Positions 55,715 to 64,000 of a DNA stretch of 64,000 nt are shown here, in pieces. This DNA is from Pontibaca salina (GTDB taxonomy: Bacteria > Pseudomonadota > Alphaproteobacteria > Rhodobacterales > Rhodobacteraceae). Made by a program: the position numbers and the translations under genes. The notes beneath the pieces were generated by a model, which saw only the letters and a program-made list of their open reading frames with translations, searched no databases and was not told the origin of the DNA. The stretch lies in assembly GCF_016307205.1 (NCBI RefSeq), contig NZ_JAEIJD010000002.1, positions 396,082 through 460,081 on the forward strand. Direction: 5' to 3'. Each line of letters starts with the position of its first letter. Position 1 is the stretch's first letter.

Positions 55715-55801
55715 GCGGCCGTGGCGGAACTGGTAGACGCGCAGCGTTGAGGTCGCTGTGGGGTAACACCCGTGGAAGTTCGATTCTTCTCGGCCGCACC
55801 A
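55715..55801 (+). tRNA. tRNA-Leu(GAG)
   Basis: This is an 87-base gene. Acceptor stem GCGGCCG pairs with CGGCCGC, followed by the encoded ACCA. The anticodon arm is CAGCG-TTGAGGT-CGCTG with anticodon GAG at 55749-55751, and the T-loop is TTCGATT. A long variable arm (GGGGTAACACCC) is the class II mark of leucine tRNAs. The CCA end is encoded. It reads CUC and CUU codons. Confidence 0.97.
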
Positions 55802-55906
55802 TATCAAGGTCATGAGCGCTGCGCCTGTTTCTCGGCGCTTCACCGCCGCGCCATGCCCAAGCCGACGCCAGATCGCAGTCCAGAACCCTTTGCAATCCTC
55901 GCAGTT

Positions 55907-57208
55907 TTATTGGCGCTCATTTGCTATCGGTTCCACGGGGTCGTCCTGCCGATCCAGAACCGACGCGTGGGCCTGCCGAATTCGCTGAAGATCATGGGGA
56001 AATGTCAGGCCGGTTTCGGCGCGTGCAAAAGCAAGGCGGGCCTGATGTCGTGCGGCATCGACGATGTCGGTTGCGGGCAGTTGTGAGAGCAAAGCCAGTG
56101 ACTTCTGGATCCAGATCCCGACCTCGACCGTTCCGACCCCATCCTTGCTGATCGCAGCATAGGCATCCTCGATCAAGTCTTGCGGGTCCAATGGGGGCAC
56201 GAAAACTCTCTCAAGCTGGGGTTGGGCCCTTTCCTCGCCATCCTGCGCCTTGCTCCAGTCACGGATGATCCGGGCCAATCTGGTGGCGATTTCAATGGCT
56301 GTTCCGGGGTCATTGATTCCGGGTGACAGGGCGCGTGAGCCAATTTCGGACATGACGATCAGCCCAAAGCGGGGATCGCTTGCATAGGTGCGGCGCTCTG
56401 CAATCACAAATGCGTCCAGCAGCATGCTCAGATCGAGCACCGGGGCGCCGACCAGCGGTTTGACCGTTGCCAAAGCCCGCTGCGGGTGAACAAAGGCACC
56501 CGGTAGGCTTCTTACATGGACGACTGTTTCATTTTCCTTCGCCCAGCTGTCCAGCGCGCCGGTATCGATATGCTGGATGAAACCGAGCTTATCCGAGCAG
56601 AGATCGACACCGTCATCCGAGATAATGTTGGCGGGACGCGCACCCAGAGGGGCAGAGGAGTGCCAGTGCGCAAAGGCTTCCCGCGTGGCCGCATCAACCT
56701 TTTCGATGGTGTTTTCCAACCGGCCAAGCCGGGCGATATGATCGACCCAACGGACAAAGGTGACCACCACCCAGGCGAAGATCGCGATGGTCAATAGAAA
56801 GAGCGCGAAACGCCCGGCGACCGCAAAGTAACCGACCTTGATCGCAATAATGCCAACGATACTGAAGATGAAAGCGCCGATGAAGCTGGACAGCGCCGTC
56901 TGGGACAGGCCGTCAGAAATGATCAGGGCGAAAGCCCTTGGCGTTGCACTGCTGCCGGCAGAGGCATAGGCCGAAACCATTGAAGCGACGGCAAAAGTCG
57001 CCACGCCAAGCATGCTGGCAGATATAACAGTCAGCAGCTTTTCGACTGTCTCGGCGCTGATATCGGGGACAATCTCTTGGAGCGGTAGACCGTCAGCGAA
57101 ATGCGCGACCAACACCGCCAATACCGCGAGCACCGCATTGCCAAGAGGTTTGATCCAGAGCTTTTCACGCAGACGCTGGACGGTGAACTTTAAACGACTT
57201 CGGATCAT
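55907..57208 (-). CDS. DUF2254 membrane protein
   Basis: This 433 aa protein has four membrane helices in the first 170 residues (the first near AVLAVLAVLVAHFADGLPL) and a large soluble C-terminal domain of the DUF2254 family (about 200-420, with GFIQHIDTGAL, DPRFGLIVMSEIGSRALSPGI and NDPGTAIEIATRLARII). ATG 57208 has an AGGAG site at eight bases; a frame reaching 57367 lacks this. The family's function is unknown. It could be a channel-like or regulatory membrane protein. Confidence 0.88.
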   Translation of the reverse strand: MIRSRLKFTVQRLREKLWIKPLGNAVLAVLAVLVAHFADGLPLQEIVPDISAETVEKLLTVISASMLGVATFAVASMVSAYASAGSSATPRAFALIISDGLSQTALSSFIGAFIFSIVGIIAIKVGYFAVAGRFALFLLTIAIFAWVVVTFVRWVDHIARLGRLENTIEKVDAATREAFAHWHSSAPLGARPANIISDDGVDLCSDKLGFIQHIDTGALDSWAKENETVVHVRSLPGAFVHPQRALATVKPLVGAPVLDLSMLLDAFVIAERRTYASDPRFGLIVMSEIGSRALSPGINDPGTAIEIATRLARIIRDWSKAQDGEERAQPQLERVFVPPLDPQDLIEDAYAAISKDGVGTVEVGIWIQKSLALLSQLPATDIVDAARHQARLAFARAETGLTFPHDLQRIRQAHASVLDRQDDPVEPIANERQ

Positions 57209-57447
57209 CGCCTGAGCTCCTATTGGGTCATACAACCTCATATGTTTGCTCATTGGAAAACAACCCGGAATTTCGATCCCGGGTGAGATCGCGGCGAACC
57301 AATCCACTAGCTTGCGCCAAGATGGAAAAACCGGCGCGTTTAACGGGGTCTGCAGGCAGACCCTCATACAACATCATTTACGGGCGGGCAGATCCCATGG
57401 TCGTGCGCGGTAAGACGATCAGAAAAAGACATGCCAACATAAAATTT

Positions 57448-58131
57448 TCAGACCGTGCTGATCGGTAATTGTGACGGCTTGTCCGACATCAAATAGGTCA
57501 TGATAAGGTCGGTGACCGTGATCTTTCTTTGCCTAAGCCACTCCGCTTCGGTCAGGTCAATTCCCAGCATGTGTGACAGCGTATATCGATTCGATACATG
57601 CACAAAACATTGTCCAAGGATGGTGATATATAGGTCCGGCGGCGATATTTCGCGGCGGAATATTCCTGTGCGCTGGCCCTCTTTCAACATCTGTGCCAGC
57701 GCTGTCATGAGCGGGCCCGTCAGTTCCTGAATGATCTTAGATTTCCGCGCGATTCGCGCCATCATCAGATTTTCGTTCATCATGAGCCGGACGAAATAAG
57801 GGTCTTTGGTCAGATGATCGAAGGTCATGCTGATCAGTTCTCGGATTCCATCTTCAGGAGGCAGTTTCGCCACTTCCAATCGCTGTTCGAGATTGCGGAT
57901 GCCGCGATAGGTTTCTTCAAGCACCTCCAGATAGAGCGGCTCCTTGCCGCCAAAGTAATGGTAGAGCATGCGGATATTGGTCTTGGCAGATTTGCAAATC
58001 CGATCAACTCGGGCGCCGTCATAGCCATATTGGGCGAATTCGCGCATCGCAGCCATGAGCAGCCGCTGATGGGTCGCCAGGGATCTCTGGCGCTGGGGCG
58101 TCGTCTGGGTGTCTGTCGAAGATTTGGCCAT
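57448..58131 (-). CDS. TetR/AcrR-family regulator of the TRAP/amidase operon (predicted)
   Basis: This 227 aa repressor-type regulator has an N-terminal TetR HTH (about 20-65, LLMAAMREFAQYGYDGARVDRI and YHYFGGKEPLYLEVLE) and an all-helical ligand-binding domain. A GGAGGAG site precedes the ATG. It is transcribed away from the TRAP transporter operon and shares a 160-base gap with it that contains a palindrome. Control of that operon is therefore likely but unproven. A stretch rich in Met and Arg (RLMMNENLMMARIAR) lies in the effector domain. Confidence 0.93.
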   Translation of the reverse strand: MAKSSTDTQTTPQRQRSLATHQRLLMAAMREFAQYGYDGARVDRICKSAKTNIRMLYHYFGGKEPLYLEVLEETYRGIRNLEQRLEVAKLPPEDGIRELISMTFDHLTKDPYFVRLMMNENLMMARIARKSKIIQELTGPLMTALAQMLKEGQRTGIFRREISPPDLYITILGQCFVHVSNRYTLSHMLGIDLTEAEWLRQRKITVTDLIMTYLMSDKPSQLPISTV

Positions 58132-58198
58132 AGCGCTCCTCCAAGGGGCGGAACTTGCACGAAGTTGCGTAAAGATTCACTCAGGTGAAATAATATTC

Positions 58199-58233
58199 TT
58201 GACCGACTTATAAAGTATGTGGTTACTTACATA
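58199..58233 (+). promoter_or_regulatory. Candidate promoter and TetR operator upstream of the TRAP operon
   Basis: A TTGACC (-35 type) at 58199-58204 is followed 17 bases later by GTTACT at 58222-58227 as a weak -10. The inverted repeat TATGT-N8-ACATA at 58216-58233 overlaps the -10, a typical repressor position. It lies between the divergent regulator and transporter genes. Confidence 0.45.
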
Positions 58234-58291
58234 AAGCCATAACTTTCCAGCATGAGGGGCGGTGTGGTGATCAACAGAGAGGCTCAAAAAG

Positions 58292-59281
58292 ATGTCTTAT
58301 TATAAAGGCGTGTTCCCGATTGTATCGGCGCTGTTCATGGCGACGGCAGCCGATGCTCAAGACGTGTTGAAGTTCCACCATGATTTGCCAGAGGATTCGG
58401 CGCAGCATCTTGGCGCTCTGGAATTCGAGCGCTTGGTTGAAGAGCGCACCAACGGCAGGTTTGACGTACAGATCTTTGCCAATAACGCGCTTGGCAATGA
58501 TGTCGAGGTGGCGCAGCAGATGCAGTTCGGCGCGGTACATGCCGCCCCGATCCCGACCGCCAAGCTTTCTAATTTCAATCCCGCCTTGCAAGTGGTGGAT
58601 CTGCCTTTTCTGTTTCCCAGCCCGGAAGTGGCCTATGATGTGCTAGATTCCGAGGTCGGCATGTCGATCTTGAGCGGATTGGAGCAAGCTGGTTTTGTCG
58701 GTGCCATGTTCTGGGAGTCCGGTTTCAAGCAACTGACCTGCAATCACGCGGTGACAGAGCCGGGCGACCTTGCCGGGCGCAAAGTGCGGGTCATGGAAAG
58801 CCCTTTGCTAATCGCGCAATATGAGGCGCTGGGAGCGATCGCCATCCCGGTGGCATTCAGCGAGGTGTATACCGCGCTGCAACAGGGTGTGGTCGAATGC
58901 CAGGAGAACCCGCTCGTTTCAATCCATAAGATGAAGTTTTATGAGGTTCAGGATCACCTGATCATTTCAAACCATGGGTATTTGGCGACCGCTTTTATCT
59001 TCTCAAAGATGTGGTTCGATGCTCTTGATGCGGAAACACAGGACATATTGATGACCTCTGCGCGAGAGGCAGGCGCCTTTCAGCGAGAGCGTTCCCGCGA
59101 AATGGAGGGTGACTATCTGGCCGATATCGTTGCGTCAGGTACCAGCGAAACGGTCGAACTGACGCCTGATCAACTGGCTGTTTTTGCAGCCGAGATGAAA
59201 CCGGTTCACGACAAGTTTGCTGATCGTATCGGTCCTGAACTGATTCAGAGCGTTTACGAGGAAATCGAGAGCCACAAGTAA
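58292..59281 (+). CDS. TRAP transporter substrate-binding protein, DctP family
   Basis: This 329 aa periplasmic receptor has a signal peptide (YYKGVFPIVSALFMATAADA). DctP-family motifs are present: FHHDLPEDSAQHLGALEFERLV at the N-terminus, DLAGRKVRVMESPLLIAQYEALGAIAIPVAFSEVYTALQQGVVECQENP in the hinge and ligand region (with the carboxylate-binding Arg in KVRV), and SNHGYLATAFIFSKMWF. It feeds the DctQ/DctM membrane subunits just downstream. The ligand is probably an organic acid or amide; the downstream amidase suggests a nitrogen-containing acid. Confidence 0.95.
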   Translation: MSYYKGVFPIVSALFMATAADAQDVLKFHHDLPEDSAQHLGALEFERLVEERTNGRFDVQIFANNALGNDVEVAQQMQFGAVHAAPIPTAKLSNFNPALQVVDLPFLFPSPEVAYDVLDSEVGMSILSGLEQAGFVGAMFWESGFKQLTCNHAVTEPGDLAGRKVRVMESPLLIAQYEALGAIAIPVAFSEVYTALQQGVVECQENPLVSIHKMKFYEVQDHLIISNHGYLATAFIFSKMWFDALDAETQDILMTSAREAGAFQRERSREMEGDYLADIVASGTSETVELTPDQLAVFAAEMKPVHDKFADRIGPELIQSVYEEIESHK

Positions 59282-59339
59282 GTTTGACGCCATCCGGTCC
59301 AAGGATGGCGTTGCCATAGCCAAGCAGGGAGTGGGGGAC

Positions 59340-59855
59340 ATGGCGCAATTTTATCGGACCTTTGACCGGTCGATCAGCATTGTCGAGAAGGCAATTCTGA
59401 TCCTCGCCCTGCTGGTGTCGACTGGAGTCCTGATTGCTGACATCGTACTTAGAAGCACGGTCGGAATCGCACTGTCCTGGTCGGCAGAGCTGACCCGCTA
59501 CGCGATTGTCTGGATGGTCTTCATCGGCGGCAGTGTTGCGGCCCGCGAGGGCAGCCACATAAGCATTGATATGCTGGGGGAAATGCTGCCGCCGGGTTCA
59601 GCAAAAGCGCTTGGGGCAGCCGCGATGGCAGTTTCCGGGGCCGGCTGCGCGGTCCTCATGGTTGTATCGGTTCAACTTGTAAGAACGATGATGACCTTCG
59701 GCCAGACATCTCCCGCGCTCGAAGTTCCGATGTGGTGGGTCTATCTGGCGCTTCCTGTCGGCTTCGGCCTGATGTCGATCCGCTTCGTGCAAGCTGCGGC
59801 CGACGTCGCCACGCGAGACGAATCCTTAGTCGTTATCCACGACACCGCTGCCTGA
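59340..59855 (+). CDS. TRAP transporter small permease subunit, DctQ family
   Basis: This 171 aa four-helix membrane subunit bridges the receptor and the large permease. It has the DctQ signature SWSAELTRYAIVWMVFIGGSVAAREGSHISIDML and ends with VPMWWVYLALPVGFGLMSIRF. The start is taken at ATG 59340; GTG 59331 adds three residues. It ends 12 bases before dctM. Confidence 0.93.
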   Translation: MAQFYRTFDRSISIVEKAILILALLVSTGVLIADIVLRSTVGIALSWSAELTRYAIVWMVFIGGSVAAREGSHISIDMLGEMLPPGSAKALGAAAMAVSGAGCAVLMVVSVQLVRTMMTFGQTSPALEVPMWWVYLALPVGFGLMSIRFVQAAADVATRDESLVVIHDTAA

Positions 59856-59867
59856 GAGCGAGAACAA

Positions 59868-61151
59868 ATGTACGCCACTTTCGCCACTTCCATTATCGGC
59901 CTGCTGATCGCGCGGATTCCAATCTTTCTGGCGCTGTCCATACCGGTTCTTATCTTCATCGCATTCACGACCCCGGCGCCCTCGGTGCTGGTTATCCAGC
60001 GGATGTTTTCGGGCATCGACCAGTTTCCACTGATGGCGATCCCGTTCTTCATTCTGGCCGGCAACCTGATGTCTACGGGCGGGTTGTCAAAGCGCATGAT
60101 CCGCTTGGCGATCTCTCTGGTGGGGCCGCTGCATGGCGGTCTGGCGATGACGGCCACGACCGGGTCAATGTTCTTTAGCGCGATCTCTGGCTCCAGCCCC
60201 GCGACAGTGGTGTCAATCGGCAAGCTGATCATGCCGGCAATGGATGAAGCGGGCTATAAGCGGTCATTTTCGGTGGGGCTGCTGATGAGTGCCGGTTCGC
60301 TTGGTATCGTCATCCCGCCCTCGATTTTCATGATCGTTTATGGTGCGGTCACCGGTGTTTCGATCGGGGCATTGTTTCTGGCCGGAATCGGGGCAGGGCT
60401 GGTTTACGGCGTCACGCTGTTGATTACCTGCTGGGTCTATTCCCGCTGGGCGGGTCTGCCCACCAGCGGCCGCTGGTCGGGGCGTGAGATCTGGGAATCC
60501 ACCTGCGGCTCCGCCTGGGGGATCGCCATTCCGTTCATCGTTCTGGGTGGTATCTATGGTGGTATCTTTACGCCAACCGAAGCCGCTGCGGTAACCGTTG
60601 GCTATGCGGCTTTCGTCACGATGGTCATCTACAGGGAATTGTCGGTCCGCGATCTGATCGATGTTTTGGTCAGCTCTGCGGTGACGACGGCTCAGGTGAT
60701 GATCATCGTCGCGGCTGCATCTGCTTTCGCATGGTATTTGACCACTTCTGGCTTCTCGACTGCGGTCTTTCAGATGATGGCAGGGATCGGCGATGATCCC
60801 ATCAAGGTGCTGATGGTGATCAATGTGGTCATCCTGATCGCCGGGATGTTTTTGGATCCAAACTCGATCATCATCATTCTCGTGCCATTTCTGTTTACCG
60901 TGGCAATGGCCGCCGGGATCGATCCGGTCCATTTGGGTGTGGTGCTCTGCGTCAACGCTGCGGTCGGAATGTTCACCCCGCCTTTCGGCCTTAACCTGTT
61001 TGTGGCCGGGGCGATCGGTGTCAGTTACCGCGATGCGGTGGTCGGCGCGCTGCCATTCATCATCATCGCTTTGCTGGCGCTTTTGCTGATCACTTACGTC
61101 CCTAGCGTCAGCCTCTGGCTGCCAAGCCAAGTTTATGACGGAATCGGATGA
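59868..61151 (+). CDS. TRAP transporter large permease subunit, DctM family
   Basis: This 427 aa permease has about 12 helices and carries out sodium-driven import. Motifs typical of DctM are SGSSPATVVSIGKLIMPAM, SAGSLGIVIPPSIFMIVYGAV, GGIFTPTEAAAVTVGYA and GMFTPPFGLNLFV. The downstream AtzH-like gene overlaps its stop (ATGATG overlapping TGA), so the transporter and enzyme genes are one unit. Confidence 0.95.
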   Translation: MYATFATSIIGLLIARIPIFLALSIPVLIFIAFTTPAPSVLVIQRMFSGIDQFPLMAIPFFILAGNLMSTGGLSKRMIRLAISLVGPLHGGLAMTATTGSMFFSAISGSSPATVVSIGKLIMPAMDEAGYKRSFSVGLLMSAGSLGIVIPPSIFMIVYGAVTGVSIGALFLAGIGAGLVYGVTLLITCWVYSRWAGLPTSGRWSGREIWESTCGSAWGIAIPFIVLGGIYGGIFTPTEAAAVTVGYAAFVTMVIYRELSVRDLIDVLVSSAVTTAQVMIIVAAASAFAWYLTTSGFSTAVFQMMAGIGDDPIKVLMVINVVILIAGMFLDPNSIIIILVPFLFTVAMAAGIDPVHLGVVLCVNAAVGMFTPPFGLNLFVAGAIGVSYRDAVVGALPFIIIALLALLLITYVPSVSLWLPSQVYDGIG

Positions 61152-61567
61152 TGCAAGATAATAGCGCAACAGCAACAATGAGTGACGCGATGCAGATCAA
61201 CATTCCCGACGTGCTTGCCGAAATGGTTGCGATGGCGGACCGCTATGAGGCGGCGCTTGTCGGAAACGACGTGCAGGCCCTTGATGAGATGTTCTGGACC
61301 AATCCGCATACCATTCGATATGGTGCGCGTGAAAATCTTTATGGGCATGCGGAGATCCTCGCGTTTCGCAAAGGGCGCGACGCGAGCAACCTGATGCGCC
61401 GGGTGACGCGGCGCGAGATCACCACATTCGGCAAGTCCTTCGCGACGACCAATCTCGAATTCCGGCGCGATGACGAGCCCCGTATCGGGCGGCAATCCCA
61501 GTGCTGGGTGCGGCTCGCGGAAGGGTGGCGCATTGTCAGCGCCCATGTGTCTTGGATGGACGCCTGA
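61148..61567 (+). CDS. AtzH/HpxZ-like protein, SnoaL-type fold
   Basis: This is a 139 aa cytoplasmic protein of the AtzH-like (HpxZ, formerly DUF3225) family. AtzH hydrolyses 1,3-dicarboxyurea in cyanuric acid breakdown, and HpxZ is tied to oxalurate metabolism. Seen here are EMVAMADRYEAALVGNDVQALDEMFW, TIRYGARENLYGHAEILAFR and the end RLAEGWRIVSAHVSWMDA. It overlaps dctM and is followed by an amidase, the same pairing as atzH with atzE or hpxZ with hpxY. The exact substrate is not known. Confidence 0.88.
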   Translation: MMQDNSATATMSDAMQINIPDVLAEMVAMADRYEAALVGNDVQALDEMFWTNPHTIRYGARENLYGHAEILAFRKGRDASNLMRRVTRREITTFGKSFATTNLEFRRDDEPRIGRQSQCWVRLAEGWRIVSAHVSWMDA

Positions 61568-61612
61568 AATAGTTGGAATTCCGATAAATAAGCAAGTTTG
61601 AGGACCGAGTAT

Positions 61613-62818
61613 ATGCGTGACGACCCGTTCAATGCCTTTGTTGATTACGAACCGGTGCCCGTGAATGGCAACCGCTCAGGCGCGCTTATGGGGCAGACGT
61701 TCAGCGTCAAGGACCTGATTGAAGTGGTCGGTTATCCAACCGGGTGTGGGCATCCGTTGAAACGCCAACAATCCGAGATTGCCGCGCGAAACGCAAGTTG
61801 CGTTCAGGCGGTCCTTGATGCGGGCGCGGTCTTTACCGGCAAGGTGCATACGGATGAACTGGCCTATAGCCTGAATGGCGCGAACCATCATTACGGCACC
61901 CCGATCAACCCCGCCGCGCCCGACCGTATACCCGGCGGATCGTCCAGCGGCTCTGCCGTTTCGGTTGCGGGGCATCTGGCCGATTTCTCGATCGGCAGCG
62001 ACACCGGCGGGTCTGTCCGCGTACCCGCCAGCTATTGTGGTATTTGGGGCATTCGTCCGACGCATGGCGTGATCCCAATGGATGGGGTGATGCCGTTCGC
62101 GCCCAGTTTCGATACCTTGGGCTGGTTCGCCCGTGATGCCGCCACGCTTCGAGCGGTGGGGGAGTGTCTGCTTCCGAAAGATAGTTTCACGCCGCGCCGT
62201 GTTCTCGTGGTGACCGATGCGTTCGATCTGCTGCCGAGCGCCTTGTCCGAGGCGCTGATGTCAGCAACAATTTGCGAGCATCTGCCTGTCGACTCTGTTT
62301 CATTGGTTGAGGGCGGCTTGGAAGCTTGGGCCGAAACCTTCCGCATTCTGCAGGGCTATGAAATCTGGCAAAACCACGGCGAGTGGATAAAACAACATCA
62401 GCCAAAATTCGGCCCCGGCATTGCCGAAAGATTTGCTTGGACGGCAACCATCTCGGACGAGGCGGCAGACTCTGCAAGGCAGGCAAAAGCCGAATGCCAG
62501 CGCCGAATGGCAGATATTTGCGGAGATGATACGGTTCTTCTACTGCCGACTGTGCCCGGCCCGGCACCGCGCCGCGACGCCTTGGTGGATGATTTGGAAG
62601 TCTTTCGCAATCATGCACTGCAAATCCTGAGCATCTCCGGGCTGTCCGGCTTTCCGCAGATCGCGTTTCCTGCGATCGAGCAAGACGGGTGTCCAGTGGG
62701 GCTTTCCATTTTGGGACCAGCAGGGTCTGATCTCGGACTGCTTGATATTGCCGGTATCAGCCGGCCCGACGCCACCGACGCGGCACCGGAAATTCTGTGC
62801 AAAGCAGACAGGCAATGA
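61613..62818 (+). CDS. Short amidase-signature-family hydrolase
   Basis: This is a 401 aa amidase. The Ser-cisSer-Lys triad is seen as K33 (TFSVKDLIEV), cis-Ser about 111 (GGSSSGSAVSVA) and nucleophile Ser134 (SDTGGSVRVPAS). It is shorter than AtzE or GatA (450-490 aa), with a compact C-terminal half. The GAGGA site lies nine bases before ATG 61613. With the AtzH-like gene and TRAP importer it probably hydrolyses an imported amide or carboxyurea-type compound. Its last 62 bases overlap the convergent EamA gene. Confidence 0.93.
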   Translation: MRDDPFNAFVDYEPVPVNGNRSGALMGQTFSVKDLIEVVGYPTGCGHPLKRQQSEIAARNASCVQAVLDAGAVFTGKVHTDELAYSLNGANHHYGTPINPAAPDRIPGGSSSGSAVSVAGHLADFSIGSDTGGSVRVPASYCGIWGIRPTHGVIPMDGVMPFAPSFDTLGWFARDAATLRAVGECLLPKDSFTPRRVLVVTDAFDLLPSALSEALMSATICEHLPVDSVSLVEGGLEAWAETFRILQGYEIWQNHGEWIKQHQPKFGPGIAERFAWTATISDEAADSARQAKAECQRRMADICGDDTVLLLPTVPGPAPRRDALVDDLEVFRNHALQILSISGLSGFPQIAFPAIEQDGCPVGLSILGPAGSDLGLLDIAGISRPDATDAAPEILCKADRQ

Positions 62819-63680
62819 CAAGGCCAACGCCAAGCCAACCGAGCGGGGGCAGACGTTCACCAACGATAATCACGGCCAAAATCGTGGCGACGACGGGTTC
62901 GAACAACGAAATTGTCGTGGCTTGACTGCTCGGGATGCGCGCCAGCGCTATGCCGAATGCCACATAGCCCAAAAACATTGGGACGATCGCCATGTAAGCC
63001 CCCACCGCAAGGTTGGCAGAGCTGTCTAGGAACGGCCCGCCTGTGAGCAGCAGCACCGGCATCAAAAAGATGCCGCCAAGCCCGAAGGTCGCCCCCATCG
63101 CCGCAACGGATTGCACGCCGCGCTGCATTATCCTTCGCGCCGACCACGAATAGAGCGCATAAGTGGCACCGGCCAAAAGGCCAAGGCCAATCCCGAGCGG
63201 CAGATCTGGCGCTACGCCCACATGTTCGTCTTCCGCGACCCCAAGCAACACCATTCCCGCAATACCGATGGCGGCCCCGATCACCCATCGCTGCGTTAGG
63301 CGGCTGCCGTCAATGCGGTTCTCGATCAGCGCCGAAATTGCCGGGGCCGACCCGATCGAGATGACGGTTCCGATGGTCACCCCGGCCAGACGCATCGAGG
63401 CGTAAAAGGCAAGTGGATAGATCGCGACGCAGACCGCCCCCATCATCAGCAGCGGCCAAGATCGCGCCAAGGTGGGAAAGCTTTCCCGTATACGCCCGAC
63501 GGCGATTATGGCTTGGAGTAGGCCGCCGACCCCCATCGCCGCAGCACCGATGGCCAGCGCCGGGACGTCTGGAGCAAAGGTCGCCGCCGTGCCGGTCGTA
63601 CCCCATAGGGTTGCCGCGAGCAGGCAGGCGGCAACACCGAATGTTCGCCCCGGCGCTGCGATGACGGGGGTGGAACTCAT
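62757..63680 (-). CDS. DMT/EamA-family transporter
   Basis: This 307 aa inner-membrane transporter has ten helices and two EamA repeats (VAACLLAATLWGTTGTAA at the start; LGLLAGATYALYSWSARRIM in the second). LARIPSSQATTISLFEPVVATILAV is the typical last block. ATG 63680 has a TTGGAGAG site; an upstream frame to 63722 was rejected. It is convergent with the amidase gene and overlaps its end by 62 bases, suggesting mutual transcription interference. It may export a metabolite of this pathway, but no evidence fixes the substrate. Confidence 0.9.
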   Translation of the reverse strand: MSSTPVIAAPGRTFGVAACLLAATLWGTTGTAATFAPDVPALAIGAAAMGVGGLLQAIIAVGRIRESFPTLARSWPLLMMGAVCVAIYPLAFYASMRLAGVTIGTVISIGSAPAISALIENRIDGSRLTQRWVIGAAIGIAGMVLLGVAEDEHVGVAPDLPLGIGLGLLAGATYALYSWSARRIMQRGVQSVAAMGATFGLGGIFLMPVLLLTGGPFLDSSANLAVGAYMAIVPMFLGYVAFGIALARIPSSQATTISLFEPVVATILAVIIVGERLPPLGWLGVGLVIACLLCTEFPVPRRWRRAG

Positions 63681-63904
63681 AGTCTCTCCAAGCGGTTTTG
63701 CGCTTACACGTGCCGCGCTCACATCATGATATAAAACAGTTTTGCGGCCACATTCAAATGGCGCTTCCGCACATCAGGCACTTCTGTCGGGGCGGGGCGC
63801 ACAATCTATCCACAGATATAGATCGGTCGGCCTATGACAGAGTGGGATCGAAATTCCTAGACAGCAAAACAACCAACCCCGCGGATACTGGGTCTTGGTT
63901 CACT

Positions 63905-64000
63905 TGTGGTCCAGCCCCCGTTTCACCGGACACCTAAGCGGTTTCAGTTTCGGCCCTTATGAACTCGCGAGGCGATTTCCATTTCAGGCCGCTGTGTGGG
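63905..64000 (-). mobile_element. End of an IS3-type insertion sequence, cut by the window edge
   Basis: The terminal inverted repeat starts TGTGGTCCAGCCCCCG at 63905, with a TG end as in IS3-family elements. A transposase C-terminus follows inside. The IS body continues beyond the window. Its insertion point is about 225 bases upstream of the EamA gene. Confidence 0.75.
63934..64000 (-). CDS. IS3-family transposase, C-terminal fragment at the window edge
   Basis: Read leftward, the frame gives RPHSGLKWKSPREFIR and then ETETA before a TAG stop at 63936-63934. The RPHS-L-W-SP-EF pattern is the C-terminus of IS3-family (DDE) transposases. Only the last 21 codons or so are in the window; the catalytic DDE core lies outside. 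Confidence 0.8.
   Translation of the reverse strand, partial: PHSGLKWKSPREFIRAETETA

Noticed and set aside
1..64000. CRISPR arrays, prophage genes, restriction or toxin systems
   Set aside because: No regularly spaced repeats, phage structural genes, nuclease-methylase pairs or toxin-antitoxin pairs were seen in any frame.

Overview
The window looks like chromosomal DNA from an alphaproteobacterium of the Rhodobacteraceae (Roseobacter-type). The most specific evidence is a circularly permuted two-piece tmRNA gene whose tag reads ANDNRAPVAVAA. The gene set agrees: soxBDAG, AcuI, TRAP transporters, an orphan FliG and Atm1 next to lipB. Most genes lie in tight operons with ATGA-type overlaps. 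I assigned about 57 protein genes, one tRNA, one tmRNA, several hairpins or terminators, and one truncated insertion sequence.

Region 1 (1-8.9 kb) looks tied to C1 or quinoprotein metabolism. It holds the C-terminal part of an M16 peptidase, a periplasmic SoxYZ-like carrier of the type found with quinoprotein dehydrogenases, and a leftward operon. That operon encodes a LuxR-type response regulator, a FIST (NosP-like) sensor, a NahK/ErcS-like hybrid kinase and two exported proteins of unknown function. The formaldehyde-activating gene gfa is just upstream. Region 2 (9-20 kb) is housekeeping: lytic transglycosylase, L-serine dehydratase, rpiA, gor, hflK-hflC-DUF2065-degP, a solo PAS protein and an orphan FliG. 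Region 3 (20.3-30.4 kb) holds ssrA, acuI, a universal stress protein with a BCCT carrier, photolyase, a GGCT-Nudix fusion, cysK and a large MscS-type channel.

Region 4 (30.5-33.6 kb) is a compact curli-like system: csgF, csgG and two divergent secreted proteins with curlin-like Q-G-N repeats. No csgE, csgD or csgC is present in the window. Tandem hairpins separate the two candidate subunit genes. Region 5 (33.6-40.3 kb) is accessory in character: cutA, an exported protein, a LysE exporter, a potassium channel with a C-terminal zinc ribbon, and an arsenic operon (ArsR-ArsC fusion, GAPDH, ArsJ) that appears to have a leaderless promoter with an overlapping operator.

Region 6 (40.6-57.2 kb) is again mainly housekeeping: dusA, DUF1289-ruvX-ccmI, the heterotetrameric sarcosine oxidase operon with an extra small membrane protein, sodB, a host-attachment family protein, rarD, a LysM protein, an Atm1-type ABC exporter, lipB, tRNA-Leu(GAG) and a DUF2254 membrane protein. 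Region 7 (57.4-63.7 kb) is a catabolic module: a TetR regulator divergent from a TRAP transporter, followed by an AtzH/HpxZ-like protein and a short amidase, then a convergent EamA exporter. The right edge cuts into an IS3-type element.

No CRISPR array, prophage or classical defence island was seen. The least ordinary loci are the curli-like cluster, the NosP/NahK-type operon with its unknown exported proteins, and the TRAP/AtzH-like/amidase module.
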